A stretch of 64,000 bases of DNA from Flavobacterium sp. NRK1 (GTDB lineage Bacteria > Bacteroidota > Bacteroidia > Flavobacteriales > Flavobacteriaceae): the NCBI RefSeq assembly GCF_024054175.1, contig NZ_JAMXLA010000001.1, forward strand, positions 989,341-1,053,340. Direction: 5' to 3'. This document shows positions 1-9,609 of this stretch, one piece after another. The position numbers were made by a program, and so were the translations under genes. The notes below the pieces were generated by a model. It did not search any database, had not been told where the DNA came from, and saw nothing but the letters and a program-made list of their open reading frames with translations. The first letter of the stretch is position 1. Each line of letters begins with the position of its first letter.

Positions 1-1083
1 ATGGAAAATCCCAATATCAATCCTAGTAATAATTCTGCTATGCAATTAAAACCTGTTATAAGACAGAATAATTATAATATACCTACAACGCCTCTGAGCC
101 TTATGCAAGCTACAACAGAAGCTCCGAAGGAGTTACGTCATACTCAGGAACCAATAAAGGTATCTACACCTAAAAGACCTTTTATAGAATCTAATACTTC
201 ACAAGTGGAATTGAAACATTTAAGTAATGATTGTATAATACCTGTGTTTTCAAAGGATAATGAAAAGACTATAGCTCATCAGGAATTTATTGAAGCAGTA
301 CAGGAAGCTACTTACAGAGCATTTCCTAATGCAAGGTTTGAAACATCAGAGATAAGAGTTAGCCACCAAATCAAAGGCAGAGTGCCAACAGCAATACATA
401 AGCCCGTCAAAGAGTTACTAGAGTATGAGAAAACTATATATTATGAAAGGATGGCATTTATAATGAAATCTAATATATCTCAGAAAATCGGAGGTAATGA
501 GTTACAGCTTACAGTAGGAGGAGTTAGGTCACTTAATCAAGAAAATCTCTATAGTAAAAAGTCTGCTGAAAAGTTTAAATTCTTTATTGGCTTCCAAAAT
601 CAGGTTTGTTTAAATCTTTGCATAAATACTGATGGTTTATTAGAGAATCTAAAAGTAATGCATACAAGAGATTTGCAAGAGAAAGCCTTAGAAATAATGC
701 AAAGCTATAATGCAGAATTGCACTTAAAGAAGATGGAACAATTTACAAATTATACTCTTTCCGAGAGTCAGTTTGCAACCCTATTAGGAAGAGCAAGGTT
801 GTACAATCATATTCCTAAAAAATTAAAATCTGAAATACCTAATTTAGATTTCAATGATGGACAGTTTAACACAATTGCTAAAGATTATTATCAGGATGAA
901 AGTTTCTGTAGGGATGATTCAGGAAACATCAACCTTTGGAATGTATATAACCTGTTTACACAGGCTAATAAGAGTAGCTATATTGATACTTTTCTTGAAA
1001 GGAATGTCAATGCCTTTGATTTTAATCAGGGTATTGTAAAAGCACTAAGTGGTAGTTCGCACTATGCTTGGTTTTTGAGTTGA
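1..1083 (+). CDS. DUF3871 family protein, mobile-element associated
   Basis: The 360-aa product resembles the DUF3871 family, which is recurrent in conjugative and integrative elements of Bacteroidota and has no established biochemical role. The N-terminal ~70 residues are low complexity and rich in N, P and T; the conserved part runs from about residue 75 to the end and includes the stretch FFIGFQNQVCLNLCINTDG (about 193-211). The ATG is the first base of the window, so an upstream start cannot be excluded, although the open length is complete at the C-terminus. It ends at a strong hairpin facing the minus-strand genes. Family assignment is from memory of the sequence pattern; function is unknown. 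Confidence 0.7.
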   Translation: MENPNINPSNNSAMQLKPVIRQNNYNIPTTPLSLMQATTEAPKELRHTQEPIKVSTPKRPFIESNTSQVELKHLSNDCIIPVFSKDNEKTIAHQEFIEAVQEATYRAFPNARFETSEIRVSHQIKGRVPTAIHKPVKELLEYEKTIYYERMAFIMKSNISQKIGGNELQLTVGGVRSLNQENLYSKKSAEKFKFFIGFQNQVCLNLCINTDGLLENLKVMHTRDLQEKALEIMQSYNAELHLKKMEQFTNYTLSESQFATLLGRARLYNHIPKKLKSEIPNLDFNDGQFNTIAKDYYQDESFCRDDSGNINLWNVYNLFTQANKSSYIDTFLERNVNAFDFNQGIVKALSGSSHYAWFLS

Positions 1084-1086
1084 ATT

Positions 1087-1115
1087 AATCCTAGCTCTGT
1101 GAGAGAGCTAGGATT
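1087..1115. terminator. Convergent hairpin between DUF3871 gene and the defence-like operon
   Basis: A perfect 12-bp stem (AATCCTAGCTCT with AGAGCTAGGATT) and a 5-nt loop lie directly after the plus-strand stop and overlap the minus-strand stop at 1114-1116. There is no long T tract on either side, so it may be a weak bidirectional terminator or simply a stabilizing hairpin. Confidence 0.55.
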
Positions 1116-1386
1116 ATACTAATTTATCCAAATCATTAATATATAAAGAAGAGATTCCTCCTTTTTCAATCTTATCATTTTTATGGCCTATATCTTTTCT
1201 AAATTGTTTCATTAAGTTTTCTTGTTTAAGTATAAGAATCTTCAAGTTTTCATTTGAATTATTTTCTGAAAAGAAGCTTAATTCATTTTTCCAGTCAATA
1301 TATGACTTAAGGATTTCATTAGGAAACCAAATTATTGCCTTTTGATTGAATTTTTGAAAAAAAGCCACCATCTCATTGTGGCTCAT
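1114..1386 (-). CDS. C-terminal half of a split small membrane protein (possible -1 frameshift product)
   Basis: This 90-aa reading frame starts with an ATG that overlaps the stop codon of the preceding frame (ATGA, 1386-1383). It has no membrane segment and is a charged, probably helical domain with aromatic motif FNQKAIIWFPNEILKSYIDW. The junction is GGA AAA AAA TGA, so the upstream frame carries an in-phase A AAA AAA heptamer (1392-1386), and a -1 slip would read straight into this frame. It could therefore be a separately translated coupled gene, the tail of a frameshift fusion, or the result of a one-base indel. I do not recognise a named family. Confidence 0.5.
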   Translation of the reverse strand: MSHNEMVAFFQKFNQKAIIWFPNEILKSYIDWKNELSFFSENNSNENLKILILKQENLMKQFRKDIGHKNDKIEKGGISSLYINDLDKLV

Positions 1387-1577
1387 TTTTTTCCATTTTT
1401 TGTGCCAAATATTACCTTAAAGTAGAATTCGAAAAACTCTTCATAAATTGGAATTTTCTTATTTCTTATTTGGAATTCAATTTCTTTTTTTCTCTCAAGA
1501 TATCTGGTCACATAATAGCCTAATAAGGTTACTGTTGCACCTATTATTGCAACAATTAAATTGATATCTAATTTCAT
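1383..1577 (-). CDS. Small membrane-anchored protein, N-terminal half
   Basis: The 64-aa product begins with one transmembrane segment (about residues 6-24, IIGATVTLLGYY) followed by a basic juxtamembrane stretch and a helical region ending in GTKNGKK. It starts 16 nt after the stop of the PD-(D/E)XK gene, so it is probably the last member of the operon that begins at 4031. Read together with the next frame across the A7 run it would make one membrane-anchored protein of about 153 residues. In a defence operon a small membrane protein may be an effector, but this is inference only. Confidence 0.55.
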   Translation of the reverse strand: MKLDINLIVAIIGATVTLLGYYVTRYLERKKEIEFQIRNKKIPIYEEFFEFYFKVIFGTKNGKK

Positions 1578-1593
1578 ATGATAAAATAATTAC

Positions 1594-2079
1594 TTATTGA
1601 ATTTTGGAGCATCCATTTAATCCTAACCATTCTGATAATATAGAAGTTAATTCGTCTATACTATATCCCTCTACTTCCGTAAAAAATTTCAATTTAATAC
1701 CATTATATTTTTCTTCAACAGCATTACCATTTAGGTACTGTCTCAATATGCTATTGTCAACAAACCAATATTTATCACTTGATTCGTGACCTAAGATCCA
1801 TCTCAGATTTGTCTCAAAATAGTCAATATTTGTTTTTAGTACTTCAGGTTGAAATCCACCTCCTTTGCTATGACCAAAGCCTAATCTACCATGATTAATT
1901 TTGTGATATTTAATTTCAAGAAAAAACAAAGCAGGATTAGTATTATTACGCGCAATAAGGATGTCTACAGCTTTCTTAAAGTCAAATATCTTATAATTCG
2001 GATTATTAGAGACGAGATTATTTAAAATGTCTTGACGAATATGCTTTTCAAAATCAGACTCATTTGATATACCTATCAT
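1594..2079 (-). CDS. Small PD-(D/E)XK nuclease-like protein
   Basis: The 161-aa protein has the core spacing of a PD-(D/E)XK nuclease fold: an aspartate at D39 (KAVDILIA), then a beta-strand ending in FFLEIKYHK with E55 and K57. A glycine-rich stretch GHSKGGGF (about 69-76) follows, then a helical C-terminus. Its ATG overlaps the TGA of the GHKL ATPase gene (2079-2076), which implies translational coupling and joint function. The fold is inferred from the motif only; a DNA- or RNA-binding protein without cleavage activity is possible. No symbol applies. Confidence 0.55.
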   Translation of the reverse strand: MIGISNESDFEKHIRQDILNNLVSNNPNYKIFDFKKAVDILIARNNTNPALFFLEIKYHKINHGRLGFGHSKGGGFQPEVLKTNIDYFETNLRWILGHESSDKYWFVDNSILRQYLNGNAVEEKYNGIKLKFFTEVEGYSIDELTSILSEWLGLNGCSKIQ

Positions 2080-4031
2080 TTTGCAGTTTCAGATTTTTCA
2101 ATTAGTCTATTAATACGTGCTTGTTTTCGTATAATTTCTAAAAATACTTTATTACGAGCTTCAGCATCATAGATTAATGTTTTAGCACTTACAACATAAA
2201 TGGAAATTCCTATTTTATCGTAGTGTCTATGATAAATTGGAGCCTCAGAAGAAAATAATGGTACATAATCATCTATTTCTAATCTGTCAGCAAGTTTTTT
2301 ATCAATATCAGTAATTAAATAACCATATACTTCCTGAATATTCTCCTTTTTTTTAAATGCCTTAACATAATCAATTAGCTGTTGAACACCATTAAATTTT
2401 TTTCTATCTGATTTAGTTGAAAAGTCAAATGGTTTTATTTCAACCATTACTGATTTTAGTCTTTCAGGATTATTTGGATTATGAGAAAAGAATAATGATA
2501 AGTCAGGTTTGTCATTTAATATGTCAACATCTTCTAATGTTTCCTTTATATCAGTCAGTACTTCTATTATTCTTTTATCACTTGCTGCATAACTATAAGT
2601 GGTAAATCTATCATCTAAGAGCCATAAGTTATTTTTGCCCACACTGAAGTAATTATCCTTAGTGTATTTCTCCATAAACAAATTATGTATTATAGACTCA
2701 ACACGCTCACTTTTATCAACTAATGCTTTAAGTCTTTCAATTACAATTACTCGATCATTAATATATGATACTAATTCATTTTGGGCTAGCTGTATAGCGT
2801 CATTCAATTCATCATCACTGTATTCTTCTTTTCCGGCATTAATTAAAACCTTTTCTTTAGCTGTATCAAAGCGCTTTTTTGCTTTTTCAATTATAGCTCT
2901 TTTATCTAAGAAGCCAGCCATTTGGATGTCTTCTTCCTCAATGTATTGTACTAAATAAGGCCTCTCTTCTTGGATTTGTTGTATTTTTTCAGAATTGATT
3001 CTTTTTGTTTCAGGAACTCCTTCTTTAACTATTTCGCTGAAGTGTTTTCTCAATTCAGCATTAATCATTTCCCAAGAAAGTGTAGAAAATATATCTGTTC
3101 TAACCGGATAAATGTCAAAGTCATTTCGCTCGTTATTTACCTTCTGATTGAAATATTCAGATTCTAAAAGCATAAAGCCTGAATATCCATAAGGCATTGA
3201 TATTTTGAAGTCTTTATCTTCAAATTGGCAAACGGTTCTATTATTTGCACAATAATAAGTATAAAGTAAGCCAGGAGTATTTTCAACTTTATAGTTAAGT
3301 AGGAATTTAAATGCAATTCCATCTGAATTTTTAATTTCAAATGGTTTCTTTAAAAAATCAGGAACATCATCGGGCTTAATCTGTACCGATAACTGATGGA
3401 ATTCATCTATAAAATCAATAGTAATATTTGTTCCTTTTTGTTTGTAGAAAAATAAAGTTGGTATCAGATTCATTAATACCTTTTCGCGAATATTATGTAG
3501 ATCTAGCTCAATTCTTTTGTCCTGTTTCTTGTCATTTTCACTATCAAAATATTGCTTGGTAAGATTACTTAAGAATATTTGTGTTTCATTATCTAAAACT
3601 TCTGCTTTTTCTTTTTGTAAGTTTTCAGTATCAAAATCAAAGTCAAAATTTATTGATCGTTGTTCCTGAATAGATTTTATTTTGCTTGTGTAATTTGCAG
3701 ATTGATATACTTTTAAGAATACAAATCTCCCTACACCTTTACACCCTAAAGCTTTTTTAAACTCTGTTCTGTATTTTGAAAATGATTTATAGTTTTCATC
3801 AGTTAATCCATCACCATTATCAATGATTTTAATAGTGTCAACCCTAATAGAACCAATCTCTTTCTCATCATCTGTGAGTTGGCTATCATTAGAGTTTAAA
3901 TAGCATTTAATATTAGTTGCATTTGCATGAATTGAATTTGTAATAGCTTCAAACAACACATCGTATTGAGTAACTCTATTACTAATATCTTCAGTTACAA
4001 TCCTACTAATTTCGGCTAACATTTGACTCAT
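2076..4031 (-). CDS. GHKL (Hsp90/MutL-like) ATPase with C-terminal PD-(D/E)XK-like domain
   Basis: The 651-aa protein carries the ATP-binding boxes of the GHKL superfamily: N box FEAITNSIHAN with E28 and N32, G1 box IIDNGDGLTD with D71, and G2 box KGVGRF around 98-103. The middle (about 340-450) is charged and helical. Near the C-terminus D510 (DKPDLSLFF) and E531-I-K533 (VEIKPFD) have the spacing of a PD-(D/E)XK nuclease core. ATP-driven dimerization of such proteins commonly gates a nuclease or partner. It is the first gene of a coupled operon with a second nuclease-like gene and a small membrane protein, next to a second defence-type operon, so a role in defence is a reasonable inference. 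I do not recognise a named system. Confidence 0.7.
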   Translation of the reverse strand: MSQMLAEISRIVTEDISNRVTQYDVLFEAITNSIHANATNIKCYLNSNDSQLTDDEKEIGSIRVDTIKIIDNGDGLTDENYKSFSKYRTEFKKALGCKGVGRFVFLKVYQSANYTSKIKSIQEQRSINFDFDFDTENLQKEKAEVLDNETQIFLSNLTKQYFDSENDKKQDKRIELDLHNIREKVLMNLIPTLFFYKQKGTNITIDFIDEFHQLSVQIKPDDVPDFLKKPFEIKNSDGIAFKFLLNYKVENTPGLLYTYYCANNRTVCQFEDKDFKISMPYGYSGFMLLESEYFNQKVNNERNDFDIYPVRTDIFSTLSWEMINAELRKHFSEIVKEGVPETKRINSEKIQQIQEERPYLVQYIEEEDIQMAGFLDKRAIIEKAKKRFDTAKEKVLINAGKEEYSDDELNDAIQLAQNELVSYINDRVIVIERLKALVDKSERVESIIHNLFMEKYTKDNYFSVGKNNLWLLDDRFTTYSYAASDKRIIEVLTDIKETLEDVDILNDKPDLSLFFSHNPNNPERLKSVMVEIKPFDFSTKSDRKKFNGVQQLIDYVKAFKKKENIQEVYGYLITDIDKKLADRLEIDDYVPLFSSEAPIYHRHYDKIGISIYVVSAKTLIYDAEARNKVFLEIIRKQARINRLIEKSETAK

Positions 4032-4265
4032 GATGTATCTTTTTAAATAATTGTTTCTAATTTCTCTACAATACTTCCAATATAATACAAACGCATATTC
4101 ACTTGAGTAGAATAATAGTTATCCTAAGAGTTTTAAGCTAAACTGAATAATATCTTAAAAGTAACACTCGGTGTTTTAAAGATGTCCTCAATTATCTTTT
4201 TATTTGGTTGAGACCATGTTCCTTGATGTAACATGAATTTTTCCAGGTCCTAATAATGTATTAAT

Positions 4266-6248
4266 TTATTCATTAGCCAATGCATTTATTCTGCTTTGTA
4301 TTGTTGAACCATCTCTGTTATATGTCATTTCACTTTCAATAGAGATTTCATTTTTAATTTCAAGTTCATCACAAATTTCTTGAACTAAATCTTTAATTGA
4401 TCTTTTTTCGATTTTTAAATTTTTTTGCTCACTTCCATTATCACTAATATATGAAATATATGCCTTGCAAAAATTTGAAGCTCTTTTGAATTCACCTTTT
4501 TTTTCTATTATTTTGATGTGATCCGTAATTGTAATACCAATTATATAATCATTACCATCTGCTTTTTTAAATTTTAAAGTAAATGTATTTTGAGGTTTAT
4601 AGATTGATATACTTCTTTCATATTTTTCTAATTTTTCTAAAACATCTTTAACTTTTATTAACTCTATTCTATAAATTGGAGAATTAATGTCATTGTGAGC
4701 TAATGAGTTTAATATTACACTTTTATATGTTTTTAAATCTTTAAATTCTGAATAATCAATGCCTTCTTGATTACAAAAAAACTCTAAATTTGATATTTTA
4801 TCATTAAGGCTTTGTAATTGCGTTTCATATATTCCTTCATTATTTTGTTTTAATTTATATTTTTCTTTATCTGGATATAAATTATCAAAAATCTCTTCAC
4901 ATCTAATTCTTAAATAAATGCCTGCAGCTGGATAGTCGTGGTTTAATATAAAATAATCTGCTTTTTTGAGTTTATTAGGTAATGAATTAATGAAAGGTTT
5001 TTTATTTGCACTATCTGCATAAATCTCTTTGATTAACCATTCTTTTTCAAAACCAATATTTTTTATTTTATCAAGGGTGTAATTAAAAAAACCTCTTTCG
5101 TGAGTAAAAAAGTAAATCTTAAATCGTTTAGAATAAATATTTAATATGGCATCAAGTACAACATCTCGATTGCTCATGTCCAAACTAATTAATAAATCGT
5201 CTAAAGCTAAAAATTGCCCAGGGTAATCTGGCTTAATAGTTTTATGAAGTAAACTAAAACGAATGGATAAAGCTATTTGTGTAATTTTCGCTTCGTTTAA
5301 GTAGGCTTGTGGCCTATGAATTAATGAAAAGGTACCGTCCTGATTTTTTCTCCTAATATTTAGTATTAATTTTGGATTATTAAAGCCTGCATAACCTGTT
5401 CCCTGAATATAAGTTATACTATCTTTTACAAATTCGTTATTTTTATAATGTTCATAACGAAACGGTTCTGAGTATTGAATATATATTAGAATTTCATCTT
5501 CAATTTTAAGCTCATTTTTATAAACATCATTAGCAATAACATTAATCCTACCTATCCAATATTCAATATCCTCGTTTAGCTTCTTAATTTCATCACTGAT
5601 CCACTTTTGACGAGATTTACTTTTAGAGCGCTTAAATCTTTTAGTAGCTATATTTATATTAAATGGGGGATTATTTTCTATTTCTTTTAGTTTTTGCCAT
5701 AAGGTAAGATCACCCTTTCCCCTATCTATGCGCAGAAATGGAAAAAAATCCCGTACAAAAACTTCCCAAAGATTGATTTCTTTGGAGTTTCTGAAATTAT
5801 AAAAATTAACCAATAACCTATGAGTAATAAAGTCACTGTGGCGGTGTAAGTCTTGTATTTTATTAATTATACTTTCATAAATGCCATCTTTATCAATTTT
5901 TAGTGAAGTACCATCTTCTAATAGTACTTCTACTTCTGCATTTTTACCTATATCAGTCGGATTTGTAATTTTACCATCCGCATCAGTCTTGAAGTCAGGC
6001 CTATGATTAAGGTAATTGAAATTTAGTAGTTGTTCATCATGAGTAGGAGTAAAATATTTTGCAATTTCCTCAGTAGATTTTGTTTCAGATTGAAATAAAG
6101 TGTATAGTGCCCAGTAAATTGAGCTTTTACCACTACCGTTTTCTCCATACATCAGTAAGTGTTTACCATTCAATACAATTTCATCAGGTTCTGTACTGGT
6201 ATAAAAAGCTTTAAAGTTATGTATCCTAATTTTATTTATCGCACTCAT
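4266..6248 (-). CDS. SMC/RecF-like AAA ATPase of a helicase-methylase-ATPase defence operon
   Basis: The 660-aa protein opens with the RecF/SMC N-terminal pattern IRIHNFKAF and Walker A GENGSGKSS (35-43). A degenerate ABC signature LNEAKITQIALSIR (317-330), Walker B FLALDDLL (346-353) and an H-loop-like FFTHERG (380-386) follow. After about residue 430 an all-helical region contains NSLAHND (514-520), which is reminiscent of HEPN-type helical domains but lacks a clear RX4-6H catalytic motif. The start lies just after the methylase stop (TAA, one base, ATG), so the two are co-translated. The role is probably a DNA-engaging or regulatory ATPase of the operon. Confidence 0.7.
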   Translation of the reverse strand: MSAINKIRIHNFKAFYTSTEPDEIVLNGKHLLMYGENGSGKSSIYWALYTLFQSETKSTEEIAKYFTPTHDEQLLNFNYLNHRPDFKTDADGKITNPTDIGKNAEVEVLLEDGTSLKIDKDGIYESIINKIQDLHRHSDFITHRLLVNFYNFRNSKEINLWEVFVRDFFPFLRIDRGKGDLTLWQKLKEIENNPPFNINIATKRFKRSKSKSRQKWISDEIKKLNEDIEYWIGRINVIANDVYKNELKIEDEILIYIQYSEPFRYEHYKNNEFVKDSITYIQGTGYAGFNNPKLILNIRRKNQDGTFSLIHRPQAYLNEAKITQIALSIRFSLLHKTIKPDYPGQFLALDDLLISLDMSNRDVVLDAILNIYSKRFKIYFFTHERGFFNYTLDKIKNIGFEKEWLIKEIYADSANKKPFINSLPNKLKKADYFILNHDYPAAGIYLRIRCEEIFDNLYPDKEKYKLKQNNEGIYETQLQSLNDKISNLEFFCNQEGIDYSEFKDLKTYKSVILNSLAHNDINSPIYRIELIKVKDVLEKLEKYERSISIYKPQNTFTLKFKKADGNDYIIGITITDHIKIIEKKGEFKRASNFCKAYISYISDNGSEQKNLKIEKRSIKDLVQEICDELEIKNEISIESEMTYNRDGSTIQSRINALANE

Positions 6249-6249
6249 A

Positions 6250-9200
6250 TTAGCTCTGTAAAATTGGTTTCAAAATTTCAGGACTTTTGGTTACAAAGTC
6301 AGTCATTTTTATCTGTACAATTCCAGTGCTCATTTCTTTATATAACTCCCAAATCTTTTGTTTTTTAGTTTCTTCATTTATTTTTTCAAAATCTTCTGTT
6401 AGACCACTTTTCTGAAGATAATTTTTAACATCATCAATTATATTAATGTCTTTCTCCTCCATATGTTCTTCAAAATATAACTCAAAAACACATCCATCAA
6501 TAATTTCTTCGAAAAAATTAGAAATGAAATTGTTTTTAATTACATTGGATATTTCTGTTTTAAGTTCATTATTGAAAAAATGTATTATTTGAGATAAAAT
6601 ATCAATTACTGATTGATTAGCTTTAGTCATTTCAATCAAGGGGAATTCTTCAATAGTAGATTTGTTTATAGCTAAATAACCTCCGGCTAAGTGCTTGTCT
6701 TTAAATTTTTTTCTAAAATAATAACTATAAAATTTACTATTTAAAAGTCCCGTTAAACAGTAAGGAGAAAAGTTTCCAAATTCATATATTCCGTATATTC
6801 CTACACCCAGTCCTAATTCGCTTTTGACATATACAGCTTCAATAACTTTAGTCATTCCAGCAATTACAATTTTTGGTCTTTCCCAAAATGCAATTTTGGT
6901 GTTTGCGATTGCATTATTTTTTTCAATATAGGCTTCAATATATGTATCTCCCATATATTTTACTTTTTTATTATTCCATTTATAACGGTCAATATTTCCA
7001 CTTACAGTGAAAGGAATTGAGTTTTCGGTTGGATTATCATAAACAAATTGTTTTATTTCTTTTGCTTGAAACCCTGTTGCTCCTGAATTTATTTTTAAAT
7101 TAAAATCTTTAAATTTTTTGTAATCAGGGAGTTCTTCCACTTCTTCAAATTTTCTATATAATAGGTCGGAAAATTTATTGATTTTTAATTCTTTATAATT
7201 GTTTAGTTGATTTGAATTTCCAAATAAAATGATTGGATAGACACCTATACCTTTAAAAACGTCAAAATTTGAAACATTCAGTGAATACTTCAAAGATTTT
7301 TGAATTAATCTCTCTTTTGTTTTTTTCGAATAATTTGCTATTAAAAACTTATTAGGAATAATCCAGCAATAAATTCCATTTTCTTTCATTAGTTCTTCGC
7401 CTCTTAAGAGAAATAATAAATATAAATCATAAGATCCGGTAGCTTCAGGGTATTGCTTTTTAAATTCGCTTTTTTCCAAATCAGTTCGTCTCATATTTAC
7501 AGCAGAAACATAAGGAGGATTGCCGATTACGATGTCAAATCCTGTAAAATCTCCATCTTCATTGAGAACATCTGGGAATTCAAATCTCCATTCGAAAGAT
7601 TCTTCAAAAAGTTTCCCTTTTTCCTTATCATCACGTTGAGTTTCTAAATATTCTAATCTTTTTTTTGCTTTTAAAACATCTTTTTTATTTCCCTTTTTTT
7701 CACCAAAAAGATTATCTCCAATTAAATTTTGATATTGACCTCTAGCAATTGAGATATTATTTATTTCTTTGTTGCTTAAATTGTACGTAAAAGCTGATTT
7801 TATTTCATTGATTAAATGCTTGAAAACTGTTTTTTGGTGAGGATCTGTAGCATTTAAATATTCTTTCATTAAGTTTTTATAGTGTGATATATCAACTTCT
7901 TCTTTTTTTTCTTTTTTTCTTTTAGAATTTAAGTCTTTGAAAACATTATTAATCGAATCTCTGACATTGAAACGGCTTAAAATAGAATTTCCATGTACAA
8001 TTTTAAAATCAAGATTAGGAAGGGGTTTAGGTATGTCTTCATCTACAACTAGCGATAACCAAAAACGTAAACGTGCAATATCTACTGCGTCATTTTCTAA
8101 GTCTACTCCAAATATTGAATTTTGAATAATCTCTTGCTTAATTTTAGCAGGCTCCCATGAACTTATATCTCTATCAAGTTTGAAATGAATCAAAGCTTTA
8201 AGAGCAAAAATTTCTTGAAGCAAACCCATGGGAAAGGCACCAGATCCAATAGCAGGATCACATATCTTAACCTCATCTATTAATCTCTCAACTTGTATTA
8301 AATGACTATCTTTAAAACCAATTGAGTTATGATGTTTAACTAAATTTTCTATATTTTCTCGTGAATGAGGTAGATTTATTTTTAGATATTCTATTAAACT
8401 TTCCTGAGTCATGTATTGCACTATCTCTTTTGGTGTGTAGAAAGTTCCTTTATCTTTATTATCTTCTAGTAAATTCTCAAAAATACGCCCTAACATTTCT
8501 GGATCAACCGCTATAGTATGGTCTTCGGGACTGTTTTCAAAAATGGTAAAATTGTAACTGTTAAAAAACTTAAATAGTAGCTCAAATAGTTTAGGTGGAA
8601 ATTGAATTTCACGATGTTTATTTGGTTCCTGATTTTCTTCAAAAAGTCCACCATTAAGAAAGGGAATCCATACATAGTCACCATGAGGTAATTTAAAGCT
8701 ATCATTTAATCTATTAGGTGTATTGAGAGCATTAAAAAACAACTCACTCAACCATTTATTGTAAAAATTTATTCTACTTTCATTATCATGATTAAATAAG
8801 TTATATAAAAAATTAGTGTCACCGTCATTGTAGTTTTTATTTGATGCTCCCAACCAACGTTTCTTTTGTAAAAAATATAGGAATACCAAACGACCTAATA
8901 ATCTTTTTACAAAATTTCTAATGTCTTTTTCCAGTTCTTCAATAGTAATGCCTTCTTTTTCAAAGATTTTTCTGCTTTGTTTGTTATTGCTTAACTCAGA
9001 AATGAAATCGTGATAAAAGTTATTATATTCTTTAAAGAAATTATTTGATACCGGTTCTACATTGAAAGCCTCAAAGAAATCCTCCAGCCTAAAACGAGAT
9101 TGTTCTAAATTGTATAATCGTTCTAAAGCTGTACGATGCTCTTCGGGTGTTCCGAATATATAGGTGTATTTTTTAGGGTTGGTTTCTACACTTTCTAATT

Positions 9201-9609
9201 CTGCAAAATAATCACTGCCACCAAATTTACTGATAAAGGAAAAGCGCCATTCTTTCTTACTGTATTCTTCTTTGTAATGAAAGGTAACAATCGCTCCTTT
9301 GATAGCATCTTTTAGAATATGCTTTTTAAGCAAGTCATTAACGCCAACACGATTATATTCTATTTTAATGCCATCTTGCAATGTAGTATCGTAAATAGGT
9401 AAGGAAATACCGTCTATAGTTTTTAAAGTGCCTAAACGAATTATGTCAAAAACAATTTCCTTAGCTTTTGCCGATTTTATTATCTCTGGTTTTGGTTCTA
9501 ATGAAATAGATAATAAATTTTTATTACCAGAAAGGAATTGCAGGGTTTTGATCCATTTTTCACGACTATATGCACCTTGTAATACTTCTTTTAGTTCTTG
9601 AATTTTCAT
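6250..9609 (-). CDS. Class I N6-adenine DNA methyltransferase (Eco57I/type IIG-like)
   Basis: The 1119-aa protein has the hallmarks of a large gamma-type adenine methyltransferase: GTFYTPKEIVQYM (388-400), motif I DPAIGSGAFPMG (451-462) for S-adenosylmethionine, acidic motif VDLENDAVD, and catalytic motif IV NPPY (697-700). The region after about residue 850, including SGNIDRYKW and YLAINKSTIEEFPLI, looks like a TaqI-C type target recognition domain. No nuclease motif is evident in the N-terminal ~350 residues, so restriction would have to come from the partner helicase. Its ATG shares a base with the helicase TAA (TAATG). It presumably marks self DNA; the recognition sequence cannot be predicted. 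Confidence 0.85.
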   Translation of the reverse strand: MKIQELKEVLQGAYSREKWIKTLQFLSGNKNLLSISLEPKPEIIKSAKAKEIVFDIIRLGTLKTIDGISLPIYDTTLQDGIKIEYNRVGVNDLLKKHILKDAIKGAIVTFHYKEEYSKKEWRFSFISKFGGSDYFAELESVETNPKKYTYIFGTPEEHRTALERLYNLEQSRFRLEDFFEAFNVEPVSNNFFKEYNNFYHDFISELSNNKQSRKIFEKEGITIEELEKDIRNFVKRLLGRLVFLYFLQKKRWLGASNKNYNDGDTNFLYNLFNHDNESRINFYNKWLSELFFNALNTPNRLNDSFKLPHGDYVWIPFLNGGLFEENQEPNKHREIQFPPKLFELLFKFFNSYNFTIFENSPEDHTIAVDPEMLGRIFENLLEDNKDKGTFYTPKEIVQYMTQESLIEYLKINLPHSRENIENLVKHHNSIGFKDSHLIQVERLIDEVKICDPAIGSGAFPMGLLQEIFALKALIHFKLDRDISSWEPAKIKQEIIQNSIFGVDLENDAVDIARLRFWLSLVVDEDIPKPLPNLDFKIVHGNSILSRFNVRDSINNVFKDLNSKRKKEKKEEVDISHYKNLMKEYLNATDPHQKTVFKHLINEIKSAFTYNLSNKEINNISIARGQYQNLIGDNLFGEKKGNKKDVLKAKKRLEYLETQRDDKEKGKLFEESFEWRFEFPDVLNEDGDFTGFDIVIGNPPYVSAVNMRRTDLEKSEFKKQYPEATGSYDLYLLFLLRGEELMKENGIYCWIIPNKFLIANYSKKTKERLIQKSLKYSLNVSNFDVFKGIGVYPIILFGNSNQLNNYKELKINKFSDLLYRKFEEVEELPDYKKFKDFNLKINSGATGFQAKEIKQFVYDNPTENSIPFTVSGNIDRYKWNNKKVKYMGDTYIEAYIEKNNAIANTKIAFWERPKIVIAGMTKVIEAVYVKSELGLGVGIYGIYEFGNFSPYCLTGLLNSKFYSYYFRKKFKDKHLAGGYLAINKSTIEEFPLIEMTKANQSVIDILSQIIHFFNNELKTEISNVIKNNFISNFFEEIIDGCVFELYFEEHMEEKDINIIDDVKNYLQKSGLTEDFEKINEETKKQKIWELYKEMSTGIVQIKMTDFVTKSPEILKPILQS

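Noticed and set aside
9609..9609. Possible frameshift between helicase and methylase genes
   Set aside because: The shared base TAATG is normal translational coupling; both proteins have complete domain sets.
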